DNA of 64,000 nucleotides from Planctomycetes bacterium B3_Pla (GCA_005223045.1 NJBM01000018.1:1-64000); one strand, 5' to 3'; counted from the stretch's first letter, positions 33,883 to 42,152 are shown. A program made the numbers and translations. The notes: generated by a model from the sequence alone, not told the origin.

Positions 33883-34653
33883 TCAGTAATCCTTAAAGCT
33901 TCTCATCCAGCCGGGCCAGTCCTTGGGCAATGCGCCGCCGGCCATTGTCCAGGGGCCTGTCACGTCGAATTCGCGATTCCACTTGAGCGCCCACAACTCT
34001 TTGAGCCCCACCGTTCTGCTTGAGAAATCCGCAAAAACAGAATTCGTGTGCCCGTTGTGCCGGTTGAGGCAGAGCATCTTCATCGCGTTCGTGGACCATC
34101 CGTCCACCTGGCCCTCGTACTCGGGCGGCTGGTCCGTGTGGTGCGGGCGCGTATCCCACCAATAATCATCCAGAAACAGGGGAATATCGGCGGCGCCTCT
34201 GACATCGCGGCTTCTCCAGTACCACTCGGCAGGTCTGTCTCCTTCCCGGCCCGGCAGAGGATCGGTAACGCATATATTGATGCCGTAGCTGCCGTGCTCG
34301 TTGTAAGAATTTGTCCAGGCTCCGAAAGTTGCGTCCGCCCCCTCCTCGCGGGGCTTAGCGGCCGTCGGGCAGCAGCAAAGGTCCGGGTTATCCAGGTAGT
34401 AAGGCCGGAAGACGACCATCCAGCTATCCTCGAAATACGCCCCGCTGTTCCAGCCTCTGTGAAAACGGCCGTCGTTGTCATCGGTGTACATCGAGAAGTA
34501 AAGGCCCCACTGTTTTAGATTCGACTGACAAGCGACCGCTCTTGCCTGCTCTTTGACCCGCTGCAGCGCCGGCATCAATACCGCCATCAGCAGCGCAATG
34601 ATGGCGATAACCACCAGAAGCTCTATGAGGGTAAAACCGTTCGGTTTGCGCAT
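33883..34653 (-). CDS. Type II secretion-like pseudopilin, C-tail subfamily
   Basis: A 256-residue pseudopilin, leader MRKPNG|FTLIELLVVIAIIALLMAVL, start at 34,653. The body includes CCPTAAKPREEGAD, SYGINICVTDPLPG, IPLFLDDYWWDTRPHHTDQPPEYEG and CLNRHNGHTNSVFADFSSR. It ends in GLKELWALKWNREFD...WPGWMRSFKDY, where the tail's first Glu is Gly. It has its own promoter-like element. The D-F-S in place of the canonical D-G is shared with the 31,706 gene. Confidence 0.87.
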   Translation of the reverse strand: MRKPNGFTLIELLVVIAIIALLMAVLMPALQRVKEQARAVACQSNLKQWGLYFSMYTDDNDGRFHRGWNSGAYFEDSWMVVFRPYYLDNPDLCCCPTAAKPREEGADATFGAWTNSYNEHGSYGINICVTDPLPGREGDRPAEWYWRSRDVRGAADIPLFLDDYWWDTRPHHTDQPPEYEGQVDGWSTNAMKMLCLNRHNGHTNSVFADFSSRTVGLKELWALKWNREFDVTGPWTMAGGALPKDWPGWMRSFKDY

Positions 34654-35010
34654 CGGACCACCTTCGCTCTTCGGTTTCCTCATCTGCCTGATACTTTACC
34701 AACCGATAGTGTATCGTATAGTATCAGATTTGTGTGAGAAAAACAACCCCTTCGCGCGACAGGGAAATCTCCGGCAGCGGCAAGAGCACAGAAGATCATG
34801 TCTATCTGAAGGTCCACGTTAAAGAAGCCCCCGCTCGTCAGGAGGACGCAAAAGACACAGCAGGGGCCTCAAAGACTGCTTTTTCCTCAAGACGGTTGTG
34901 AGCCGGAAAATATTGCCTTCTTTTAGAAAAAAACTGCCCCCTGACGTCTATTTTCATCTTGAATGCTTATCTCGGCATGAAAGACAACCAGTGGAGCGTG
35001 CTCAAGACCC
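34654..35010. other. 357-bp intergenic region
   Basis: This holds the promoter-like element for the pseudopilin at 34,653 and a loose GCCCC...GGGGC inverted repeat (about 34,828-34,868). Nothing gene-like was seen. Confidence 0.5.
34718..34746 (-). promoter_or_regulatory. Candidate promoter of the pseudopilin at 34,653
   Basis: On the minus strand TTGTTT and TACTAT are 17 bp apart. Just downstream GATACTATACGATACACTATC forms an imperfect repeat that could bind a regulator. Confidence 0.35.
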
Positions 35011-36054
35011 TTAGTCCGGCTCGAATCGCTCTATGACGAACTCTCGATGGCCGCAGGACAGAACGGTCAGTGCCCCGGAGTCGGTGATTACCAGGCCGGA
35101 GCCGGACCGGAAGCTCGTCTTTCGGCACCCTAATATTCGTCTGCCAAGTTTCTCGAAGCGCTTCGCAGTCGGCACAGATTCTCCCAGTTTAACTTCAAAG
35201 ATGTCCATGACGTTCTGGTCATTCGTCCTGCCGAATCCGACCATGAAGACGCGACCATTCCTGTCCACCACAAGATTGATGTTCTGGTAGGCGGCATAAT
35301 GTCGATCAAACCAACTCGACCTGTCAGCTTTGTCCGCTTGCCATGTTTCACGCAGCTCGAACGCGAAATCGTGATCATGCAGGGTCTTGCCGTTGGATGC
35401 GTAGATGTCGATCATAGCCGAATCCCAGGTGGCAACGAACAAAAAATGCCGACCGCGAGCTTTGGCAATGGCAACGGCGCCTGCGGTCGCGCGCTTGTAT
35501 TCGCCGCGCCTTTCGATCTCGACAATTGGCTTCGGCCTACCCGGCCCCAATAGTTGAGACAGTTCGAGAATCCATATCTTCGAGGAGCCCTTTGCGTCGT
35601 TGTCTTCGATTCCCACGGCAAGATAATCGCCGAGAACCTGGAAACCTCCGGCGTGCTTGAATGGCCGGGGCAACAATCGCTTCAGCGCAATTATCCGCCC
35701 TGTCGAATTTTCGATGGAAGCCAAGACAAAATACGAATCTGAGTCCGAACTGCCGCTTATTATAGCGAATCGCTCCCCCCGGATCATAGCCTGCTGTATC
35801 CCCTGGAAATGACCGCCCGCAGGAATGGTAAAGTCACCGGCTTGACACGCCAATTCATGTGGTGTTTGCGACACTTCGTTAAGCGCTGCCGGAACGTCGC
35901 TGATCCTCGGATTCACATCAACCGGTTGCGCTTCAGAACGTGAGCGAGCCATCGCCCCCGTCAACAGCAGGCTTGCGATCAAAATCAGAACGGCTAACAT
36001 CCGCCCAGAGAAGGCATAGTCGACCGGCTTGGGAACCGTTCGTTGTGTTGTCAT
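35011..36054 (-). CDS. Exported hypothetical protein, probably beta-propeller-like
   Basis: A 347-residue protein with an N-terminal hydrophobic signal (MLAVLILIASLLLTGAMA, about 19-36). The remainder is rich in short beta strands separated by Gly/Asp turns: FAIISGSSDSDSYFVLASIE, GGFQVLGDYLAVGIEDND, GRHFLFVATWDSAMIDIYAS, NLVVDRNGRVFMVGFGR. This resembles a WD/NHL-type propeller, but no family was recognised. The start was taken at MTTQRTV. It lies 52 bp downstream of a pseudopilin gene on the same strand and may share its transcript. Confidence 0.55.
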   Translation of the reverse strand: MTTQRTVPKPVDYAFSGRMLAVLILIASLLLTGAMARSRSEAQPVDVNPRISDVPAALNEVSQTPHELACQAGDFTIPAGGHFQGIQQAMIRGERFAIISGSSDSDSYFVLASIENSTGRIIALKRLLPRPFKHAGGFQVLGDYLAVGIEDNDAKGSSKIWILELSQLLGPGRPKPIVEIERRGEYKRATAGAVAIAKARGRHFLFVATWDSAMIDIYASNGKTLHDHDFAFELRETWQADKADRSSWFDRHYAAYQNINLVVDRNGRVFMVGFGRTNDQNVMDIFEVKLGESVPTAKRFEKLGRRILGCRKTSFRSGSGLVITDSGALTVLSCGHREFVIERFEPD

Positions 36055-36106
36055 ACGCGCAGATGTTACAGCATCATGGCAGCGCACACAACGGCTGCTC
36101 TTTTTG

Positions 36107-36868
36107 TCAGTAATCTTTAAGCTTCCTCATCCACTCCGGCCAGTCCTCGGGCATGACGCCGCCGGCTGTGGTCCAGACGCCCTCGGTATCGAAGTTGCGG
36201 TGCCAGTCCAGTATCCAGAGTTCCTTGAGGCCGACCTTCCTGACATTAAGATCCAGGAAAACGGTGTTTATGAAGCCGTTGTGCCTGTTGATGCATACCA
36301 GGTGCATTTCGTTTGTGACGAGGCCCTCGATTTCAGGCGGAGCTTGTGTGTGATTTGCGTATGTATCCCAAACTACGCAATCAAAGAACAATGGTATGGT
36401 GCTTGCTTTCTTCTGCTCCCGATGCCGCCAACAGTTTTCGTGCTCTCGATCGCCGAGCCATTCATCCATGCCGTAGCTGCCGTAATCTTCACCCGGCTTG
36501 CCCTCGAAGTTTGTCCAGCCTCCTCCTTCCGTTACCCATCGCCAGGCGCCGAAGGGAACCTTGCCTCCATCCGTGTAGGGTTTCGTTGCCGACGGGCACA
36601 AAGTCAACGCCCCCCGGTCCTTGTAATATGGGCGCAACATTTCGGGCCAATCTCCGGAGGCCCCGGCGCCCGACGGGAACTTTCCATCGGATTCGTCGAG
36701 ATACATGTGCCAGCAGAGGGACCATTGTTTGACGTTCGACATACACGCGACCGCCCGCGCCTGCTCCCTGACCCTTTGCAGCGACGGCATCAATATCGCC
36801 AACAACAAAGCGATGATAGCGATCACCACCAACAGCTCTATCAGGGTAAAGGCTTTTCGTTTGCACAT
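36107..36868 (-). CDS. Type II secretion-like pseudopilin, C-tail subfamily
   Basis: A 253-residue pseudopilin, leader MCKRKA|FTLIELLVVIAIIALLLAIL. Here the residue before Phe is Ala rather than the usual Gly, which prepilin peptidases tolerate less often. The body contains CPSATKPYTDGGK, SYGMDEWLGDREHENCW, IPLFFDCVVWDTYANHTQAPPEIEG and CINRHNGFINTVFLDLNVR. The tail is GLKELWILDWHRNFD...WPEWMRKLKDY. It begins 9 bp after the stop of the next upstream pseudopilin, so the two are co-transcribed. Confidence 0.85.
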   Translation of the reverse strand: MCKRKAFTLIELLVVIAIIALLLAILMPSLQRVREQARAVACMSNVKQWSLCWHMYLDESDGKFPSGAGASGDWPEMLRPYYKDRGALTLCPSATKPYTDGGKVPFGAWRWVTEGGGWTNFEGKPGEDYGSYGMDEWLGDREHENCWRHREQKKASTIPLFFDCVVWDTYANHTQAPPEIEGLVTNEMHLVCINRHNGFINTVFLDLNVRKVGLKELWILDWHRNFDTEGVWTTAGGVMPEDWPEWMRKLKDY

Positions 36869-36877
36869 AATTATATC

Positions 36878-37663
36878 CTACCAGTTGGGTAATGGTGCTC
36901 CACTCGGCCAGCTTAATGCAAAAGTATTGCCGGCCGGATACGCCGTGACCTGCTCGACGTGCCCATCCACAAACACTGCATTGGCGTAGCCATTATTTAC
37001 GTTCGTGGTCGAAGTGTTGTGGAAGGTAGCGAAGTGGTCCTGTCCGGTGCCGGGTGTGGCGCGTAAATTGTTGTCATTGATTTGGGCGCTCCCCAGTTCC
37101 GGGATAGACCACGAATTCTCCTCAGAGAAGAACATCACACGCGCCGGATTCTTCACCTGCGCTTCGGTCCGGATATCCGGTTTCGCCAGGTTGGTGCGAT
37201 ATTGTTGCGGCACCGCCCCCCATGCGTCACCGTTGAGATACGAATTCATACAGTAACCGTATTGAGGTTCGACGGGAATTGGATTACCCCTGCAACTGCA
37301 GCCCATCATTCTGGAAACAGTGTCGAAGTCGGGGCACAGATGAATATCCTTGTCCTTCAGATAAGGCCAGAGCGAGCCGCCACCATCGGGATCATTGGTG
37401 AGATTTCTCGACTTATCGTGCCATCGGTGACTCCTGCCACCGTCTTTGTAGAGCCAGGTGAATGAATAAGGGAAATTGCCGTTGAAGTCATCCAGGTACA
37501 TCCTCGATGCCAGACCGTACTGACTGAGGTTTTTTCTGCAAACAATTGTCCTGGCCTGCCTCTTTACCCGCTGCAGCGCCGGCATCAGTATCGCCATCAA
37601 CAATGCTATTATGGCGATTACCACCAGAAGCTCTATTAGAGTAAATGCTTTGCGTTTGTACAT
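36878..37663 (-). CDS. Type II secretion-like pseudopilin, canonical DG type
   Basis: A 261-residue pseudopilin, leader MYKRKA|FTLIELLVVIAIIALLMAIL, again with Ala before Phe. Unlike its neighbours it has the ordinary C-terminal motif NAVFVDGHVE and ends WPSGAPLPNW instead of WPEWMR.F.DY. Its body has CPDFDTVSRMMGCSCRG and YGYCMNSYLNGDAWG. It is the middle gene of a three-pseudopilin run and could be the conventional structural partner for the tail-bearing members. Confidence 0.85.
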   Translation of the reverse strand: MYKRKAFTLIELLVVIAIIALLMAILMPALQRVKRQARTIVCRKNLSQYGLASRMYLDDFNGNFPYSFTWLYKDGGRSHRWHDKSRNLTNDPDGGGSLWPYLKDKDIHLCPDFDTVSRMMGCSCRGNPIPVEPQYGYCMNSYLNGDAWGAVPQQYRTNLAKPDIRTEAQVKNPARVMFFSEENSWSIPELGSAQINDNNLRATPGTGQDHFATFHNTSTTNVNNGYANAVFVDGHVEQVTAYPAGNTFALSWPSGAPLPNW

Positions 37664-37692
37664 AATTGTGCCCCTTTCCTATACGATTGTCT

Positions 37693-38577
37693 TCAATATT
37701 CCTTGAAGTTTCTCATCCATTCCGGCCAATCCTCGGCCCTGGCGTAGCCGGCCCTGGTCCAGGAATTTGCCGTATTGAACTTACTATACCATTTTAACGT
37801 CCACAACTGTTTAAGTCCAATCTTTCTTGCCGAACAATCCAAAAAAGCGGCGTTGACGAACCCGTCGTGCCGGTTGATGCAGAAGCGATGCATCGAATTC
37901 CTGCACCCGCAGGGGAACGAACTCTTGTCGCAATCGTATTTTGGAGGCGTATCGGTGTCTTTTGCCCAGCCGCACCACCACCAGCTATCCAGAAACGTCG
38001 GGATATCGCTTGAACCCTTGACATTCCCCGTCTTCCAGAAGGACTTTTCGTGGGCCTTCATGCCCATTCCGCAGCCTATGACGAAGCTGCCGTCCTCCCT
38101 GGGCACGGCCAGCCAGTTGTTCATTCCGTAGCTGCCGTAATAATTCGGCGTAAAATTGCCTTCGATCCTGAACCCGAGCTTGCCCCAGGCCAAAAACGTG
38201 CCGCCTGTAATCTGTGCGGCTTTCTGCCTGATAAGCGTGCTCATATCGCTGTTGCGCTGGGTGGTTGGGTTGGCGATTTTTGTGGCCATCGGACAGCAGG
38301 ATATGCCTTCGCTGCCGGCGGAATACTCACGCAGCGAATAGATCCAGTGCTCCGGAGTGGCCAGGCTATAGTACTTTTGTTTGGGAAAGCCCCCGTCATT
38401 GTCGCCTGTGTACATCGCAAAGATAGCGCCCCATTGCTTGAGGTTGGACTGGCAGACGACCACCCTGGCTTGCCTCCTGACTCTTTGCAGGCACGGCAGC
38501 AGCACCGCCATCAACAGTGCAATAATAGCAATCACTACCAAAAGTTCTATGAGCGTAAAGCCATTTCGTTTGCGCAT
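37693..38577 (-). CDS. Type II secretion-like pseudopilin, C-tail subfamily, long form
   Basis: A 294-residue pseudopilin, leader MRKRNG|FTLIELLVVIAIIALLMAVL, start at 38,577. The body has CCPMATKIANPTTQRNSD, SYGMNNWLAVPRED, IPTFLDSWWWCGWAKDTDTPPKYDC and CINRHDGFVNAAFLDCSARKIGLKQLWTLKWYSKFN, ending WPEWMRNFKEY (Glu for Asp in the tail). First gene of the run 38,577 to 36,107, with a good promoter 66 bp upstream. Confidence 0.87.
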   Translation of the reverse strand: MRKRNGFTLIELLVVIAIIALLMAVLLPCLQRVRRQARVVVCQSNLKQWGAIFAMYTGDNDGGFPKQKYYSLATPEHWIYSLREYSAGSEGISCCPMATKIANPTTQRNSDMSTLIRQKAAQITGGTFLAWGKLGFRIEGNFTPNYYGSYGMNNWLAVPREDGSFVIGCGMGMKAHEKSFWKTGNVKGSSDIPTFLDSWWWCGWAKDTDTPPKYDCDKSSFPCGCRNSMHRFCINRHDGFVNAAFLDCSARKIGLKQLWTLKWYSKFNTANSWTRAGYARAEDWPEWMRNFKEY

Positions 38578-38642
38578 GATGACTTTCCTTCTTTCGTGAG
38601 AAGGCTCTTCCAATGCGCTCCACCGTCGCGCCTGTCTGAACA

Positions 38643-38671
38643 ATTATAGCCCAATCTCCCGAGCAATGCAA
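38643..38671 (-). promoter_or_regulatory. Candidate promoter of the three-pseudopilin operon
   Basis: On the minus strand TTGCAT and a perfect TATAAT (38,643-38,648) are 17 bp apart. The predicted start lies about 60 nt before the first pseudopilin ATG at 38,577. Confidence 0.5.
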
Positions 38672-38734
38672 TCCGTTTGGACAAAATTCTCGATGTTTTC
38701 CGCACAGATATAATTCAGCCGCAATCTGTCGCTA

Positions 38735-38763
38735 TTGACATGTTGCTCCCGATGGCTTATAGT
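38735..38763 (+). promoter_or_regulatory. Strong sigma-70-like promoter for the ykgJ-like/hisS operon
   Basis: TTGACA (38,735-38,740) and TATAGT (38,758-38,763), exactly 17 bp apart, match the consensus at 6/6 and 5/6. Transcription should start near 38,770, 47 nt before the first ATG. This is the best promoter match noticed in the window. Confidence 0.7.
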
Positions 38764-38816
38764 TTGCTGCCTTTGGCGGATAGATTGTAAACGTTAATGT
38801 ATTGGAGTTTTTGACA

Positions 38817-39230
38817 ATGGCAAAAAAGAGTCAATGTAGTAAATGTACCGGGCTGTGCTGCAGGTATTTAGCGCTGCCTATTGAAACACCGGATGACAAG
38901 GAAGATTACAACGATATAAGATGGTATCTGTGCCATGAAGACGTTACGGTGTTTGTAGAGGACGGCGACTGGTATATCAACATAAATAACAAGTGCAGGC
39001 AACTCTCAAACAAAGACTATCGCTGCATGATATATGACAAAAGGCCGAAAATCTGCCGAGGATACAAGCACGGGGATTGTGATTTTGTCGAAGGTGAATA
39101 CGACTACGAGCTGCACTTTACCGACGAAAAACAGATGGAAGAGTACATAAAGATAAAATTCGACAACAACGTTATCGAAAAGAAGAAAAGCCGGAGCCCG
39201 AAGCGCAAGCGCGTGACAAAAAAGAAATGA
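38817..39230 (+). CDS. YkgJ-like cysteine-cluster protein
   Basis: A 137-residue small protein. The N-terminal CSKCTGLCCR cysteine group, a later Cys in CRQL and C-x-I-YDKRPKICRGYKHGDC provide the eight-Cys pattern of the YkgJ/UPF0153 family, proposed to bind zinc or an Fe-S cluster. It ends in a basic lysine tail (KSRSPKRKRVTKKK). GGAG lies 10 nt before the ATG. Its stop overlaps the hisS ATG (ATGA). Function unknown. Confidence 0.85.
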   Translation: MAKKSQCSKCTGLCCRYLALPIETPDDKEDYNDIRWYLCHEDVTVFVEDGDWYININNKCRQLSNKDYRCMIYDKRPKICRGYKHGDCDFVEGEYDYELHFTDEKQMEEYIKIKFDNNVIEKKKSRSPKRKRVTKKK

Positions 39231-40519
39231 AGATACCGCCGGTAAAGGGAACAAGAGATTTCTATCCACCCCAGATGGCAGTCCGAAATTACATCGTGGA
39301 CGGCTGGAAGAAGGTCTCGCTGCGCAACGGCTTCGAGGAATACGACGGGCCGATCTTCGAGTATCTGAAGATGTTCCAGATAAAGAGCGGCGACGAAATC
39401 GTCGAGCAGCTCTTCTCATTGCAGGACAGAGGCGGCAGAGACCTGGCGCTGCGGCCCGAGATCACCCCCACGCTGGCGCGAATGGTCAACCAGCAAATCA
39501 ACTCGCTGCCCAAGCCCATCAAGTGGTTCTCCGTGCCGAGGCTGTTCCGCGCCGAGCGCCCCCAAAAAGGCCGCCTCCGCGAGTTCTTCCAGTGGAACAT
39601 CGACATTATCGGTGTCGATGACGTGTTAGCGGACGCCGAAATCATCTTTACGACGGTCGATTATCTTCGTGACATAGGTTTAACGCAAAGAGATGTCAGG
39701 GTCAAAATTTCAAGCAGGAAGCTGCTGTCTGCCGGCCTCAGGAACATAGGCGTGCCGGAAGGCAAACTGGACTCGCTATATGCCCTGCTTGACAAATACG
39801 CCAAAATGCCTCCTGAAACCTTTGACGAGGCGCTTTCCGCACAGATTACCGACTCGGATGCCGCTGTGAAGATTATGGAGTTTATGCGTGCGACGAGTCT
39901 TTCTGAAGTGACTGAGGCAGTCGGGACCGGCCCCGAAGTCGAAAGCTCCGTAGAGGAACTGGCGCAACTGATGGATTTGTTAGGTCAAATGGGAGTTTCG
40001 CAATTCTGCGATTTCTGTCCGAGCATTGTTCGGGGTCTCGCGTATTACACCGGCGTTGTGTTTGAAGTTCACGAGTGTGCGCAGGAGCTTCGGGCGATAT
40101 GTGGCGGCGGGAGATACGACAATCTGCTGCGCGATTTCGGGGGGCCGTCCATATCCGCAACAGGTATGGGAATGGGCGATTGTGTCCTGGGCATCCTGCT
40201 CGAAGAAAAAGGCCTGTTGAAAGAACGGCTTGCCTTGCACAAGCTCGATTTTTTTGTAGCGTGTGTGGATGGAGCTTACAGACAGGACGCCGTGAAACTG
40301 ACAATGAAACTACGCTCGGCCGGGCGAGTCGCGAATTTCAGTTACAAAGCCGGCAAGCTCGGCAAGCAGTTGAAGCAGGCCTCGGATCAAAATGCGCGCG
40401 AGTGTATAATCATCGGCGAGGAATTCAAGGACAATAAGCTTGCCGTCAAAGATATGGCCACCGGCGAGCAGGAGCTTGTAGATTTCGACGAGTTTCTATC
40501 CAGGTTCGACTCCGGTTAA
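39227..40519 (+). CDS. hisS: Histidyl-tRNA synthetase
   Basis: A 430-residue class II aminoacyl-tRNA synthetase that charges tRNA-His. Motif 1 region VKGTRDFYPP, motif 2 PRLFRAERPQKGRLREFFQWNIDIIG, the HisA-like box RGLAYYTGVVFEV and motif 3 GGGRYDNLL...GMGMGDCVLG are all present. A C-terminal anticodon-binding domain follows (DFFVACVD...AGRVANFSYKAGKLGKQLKQA). Normal length. Translationally coupled to the YkgJ-like gene. Confidence 0.95.
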   Translation: MKIPPVKGTRDFYPPQMAVRNYIVDGWKKVSLRNGFEEYDGPIFEYLKMFQIKSGDEIVEQLFSLQDRGGRDLALRPEITPTLARMVNQQINSLPKPIKWFSVPRLFRAERPQKGRLREFFQWNIDIIGVDDVLADAEIIFTTVDYLRDIGLTQRDVRVKISSRKLLSAGLRNIGVPEGKLDSLYALLDKYAKMPPETFDEALSAQITDSDAAVKIMEFMRATSLSEVTEAVGTGPEVESSVEELAQLMDLLGQMGVSQFCDFCPSIVRGLAYYTGVVFEVHECAQELRAICGGGRYDNLLRDFGGPSISATGMGMGDCVLGILLEEKGLLKERLALHKLDFFVACVDGAYRQDAVKLTMKLRSAGRVANFSYKAGKLGKQLKQASDQNARECIIIGEEFKDNKLAVKDMATGEQELVDFDEFLSRFDSG

Positions 40520-40569
40520 CTGGCCGCCGTCAAGGTGCGATACGGCAAGCGGCGTTGCAAGAAGCGAGA

Positions 40570-41085
40570 ATGATGGATTTTTCACCCAATCATTACGAGC
40601 GGGCGTTCGAGAATTGGCTGTTAGACAATCGAATTCAATACGTTGCGGTAGATGAGCATAAGAGAACGGCTTTCGGACACTCCGATATCAAGAGCTTCGA
40701 TTTTTTGCTATACCCGCCCGGCGGCAAGACCGTAATTGCCGAACTGAAAGGCAGGACCTTCAAGGGCGCCAGTTTGGCCAAATTAACGGGCTTCGAGTGC
40801 TGGGTCACAGCCGAGGACGTTGACGGCCTGACCAAATGGCAGCAGGTCTTTGGCGAGGATCATCAGGCTTTATTCGTTTTTGCCTACAAGATCGAGAACA
40901 TCGACGTAGATTTTGACGGTATCGACGTTTTCGATTTCGACCAGATCAGGTATCTTTTCTTCTGTATCAGGTTAGATGACTACCGCAAGTTCATGAAACG
41001 CCGCAGCCCCAGGTGGCAGACTGTCACGCTGCCGGCCGGCAGGTTCCGAGACTGTGCCGTGCACATCAACGAATTCCTGCTTTGA
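40570..41085 (+). CDS. PD-(D/E)XK-like protein of unknown function
   Basis: A 171-residue protein. The order Glu14 (HYERAFENWL), Asp44 (FDFLLY), Glu58-x-Lys60 (VIAELKGR) matches the alpha-beta-beta-beta-alpha core of the PD-(D/E)XK nuclease superfamily. Further motifs are CWVTAEDVDGLTKWQQVFG and LFVFAYKIE, and an RWQTVTLP near the end. I have the impression of close relatives restricted to planctomycetes, but cannot confirm it. No partner nuclease or methylase is nearby. Start at 40,570 or 40,573; the longer TTG start is less likely. Confidence 0.5.
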   Translation: MMDFSPNHYERAFENWLLDNRIQYVAVDEHKRTAFGHSDIKSFDFLLYPPGGKTVIAELKGRTFKGASLAKLTGFECWVTAEDVDGLTKWQQVFGEDHQALFVFAYKIENIDVDFDGIDVFDFDQIRYLFFCIRLDDYRKFMKRRSPRWQTVTLPAGRFRDCAVHINEFLL

Positions 41086-41115
41086 CATGGCACCATAACA
41101 TGAGAGTTTTTGGAC

Positions 41116-41144
41116 TGGACAAAAATCAAGGTCGCTGATAGAAT
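41116..41144 (+). promoter_or_regulatory. Candidate sigma-70 promoter for the Dabb lipoprotein
   Basis: TGGACA (41,116-41,121) and TAGAAT (41,139-41,144), 17 bp apart, each match the consensus at 5/6 positions; the start codon is 60 bp downstream. Confidence 0.55.
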
Positions 41145-41203
41145 CCAGTCGTTCGTATGGTGGCACAAAAAGACAAACGGCAAGAGCTTTGGAGGTAATT
41201 GGA

Positions 41204-41629
41204 ATGATCAGGAGCGCTTTGTATCTGGCTGTCGGGGCGATATTACTGACCGGCTGTATGGCTGTTCATGAGACCAAACATACTGATGAGCATGGAGCCG
41301 CCGCAACGTGCACTAAGAAACCGGCCCAGGTCCTGCGCCACGTGGTTCTGTTCAAGTTCAAGGACGGCACAACGCCGGAGCAGATCAGGGCAATCGAAAA
41401 CGCATTCTGCGCGCTGCCGGGCAAGGTCGATGCCATATATGACCTCGAGTGGGGCACGGATGTGAGCGTCGAGAACCTTCACCAGGGGTTTACCCATTGC
41501 TTTATTGTGACGTTCCGCAGCGAGGCCGACAGGGCCAGGTATATGCCCCATCCGGACCACAAGGCGTTCGGCAAACTCCTGGGCCCGCATCTGGACAAAG
41601 TATGTGTGGTTGACTACTGGACGAAATAG
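41204..41629 (+). CDS. Dabb (stress-responsive A/B barrel) lipoprotein
   Basis: A 141-residue lipoprotein. The signal MIRSALYLAVGAILLTGC ends in lipobox LLTGC. A short linker leads to a Dabb domain: LRHVVLFKFKDGTTPEQIRAIENAFCALPGKV, then FTHCFIVTFRSEADRARYMPHPDHKAF and VCVVDYW. Dabb proteins form ferredoxin-like dimers; bacterial members have few assigned functions. GGAGG lies 9 nt before the ATG at 41,204. Confidence 0.85.
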   Translation: MIRSALYLAVGAILLTGCMAVHETKHTDEHGAAATCTKKPAQVLRHVVLFKFKDGTTPEQIRAIENAFCALPGKVDAIYDLEWGTDVSVENLHQGFTHCFIVTFRSEADRARYMPHPDHKAFGKLLGPHLDKVCVVDYWTK

Positions 41630-41775
41630 TCAGATTTGAGCTATCCATATTTGATCCTGGCGCCCCCAACTTTGGGGATTCGGACTGATATTGAATTCTT
41701 TGCTTGCATTGACCCGGTTATTTTGGTATCTTCAGCTATATAGGGATTGCAACGCTTTCAAGGAGAGAATGCCCG

Positions 41776-41937
41776 ATGTTTTTTGAAAGATACGGTTTGA
41801 GAATGACAATAATGCTGCTCGTTGTTGCGGCGGTCCTGTTTTTTGTCGCCGGCTGCGGGCCGGGCCAGCCATTTGAGATAGAAGGCCTTCACACCCAGGA
41901 CTCTACAGCGCCCGTCCAAGTGGCAGCCGTCAGGTGA
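41776..41937 (+). CDS. Small lipoprotein (53 residues)
   Basis: A short frame with AGGAGAG 9 nt before the ATG. The product starts MFFERYGLRMTIMLLVVAAVLFFVAGC, a complete lipoprotein signal with lipobox VAGC, and the mature part is only about 26 residues (GPGQPFEIEGLHTQD...). It lies alone between the Dabb gene and the efflux operon. The intact signal and ribosome binding site argue for a real gene. Function unknown. Confidence 0.5.
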   Translation: MFFERYGLRMTIMLLVVAAVLFFVAGCGPGQPFEIEGLHTQDSTAPVQVAAVR

Positions 41938-42046
41938 TTGACCGGCTCTGGTGAGCCTACAGCTCTATCAGGCGTCTTTCAGGGCCTAAAAGTCGTGCGC
42001 TCAGGTTTTTTTTCTTCAAAAGAAGCGCAATAATTGGAGGAGCCGA

Positions 42047-42152
42047 GCGTCTATATCTATGTTGCCGACGGCAGCCCGTGGAATTGAATGTCGGTAGGTT
42101 TTTTTCAAGAAATAATGTAACAAATGCCGGAGCTTTGCGTCATATCTATGTA
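42047..42152 (+). repeat. Direct repeat GCGTC.ATATCTATGT, two copies 90 bp apart
   Basis: GCGTCTATATCTATGT (42,047-42,062) and GCGTCATATCTATGT (42,137-42,151) both follow a GGAG(C/CC)G-type stretch. The second copy overlaps the -10 element of the ECF-like promoter. Confidence 0.6.
42116..42143 (+). promoter_or_regulatory. Candidate ECF-sigma promoter of the efflux operon
   Basis: TGTAAC (42,116-42,121) and CGTCAT (42,138-42,143) with a 16-bp spacer fit the general ECF pattern (AAC-type -35, CGTC-type -10). It ends 65 bp before the adaptor start codon. The only ECF factor in the window is at 4,176; a link is untested. Confidence 0.4.

Noticed and set aside
30831..38577. Pseudopilin cluster as a complete type II secretion or type IV pilus locus
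   Set aside because: No secretin, ATPase, inner-membrane platform or prepilin peptidase gene occurs in the window.
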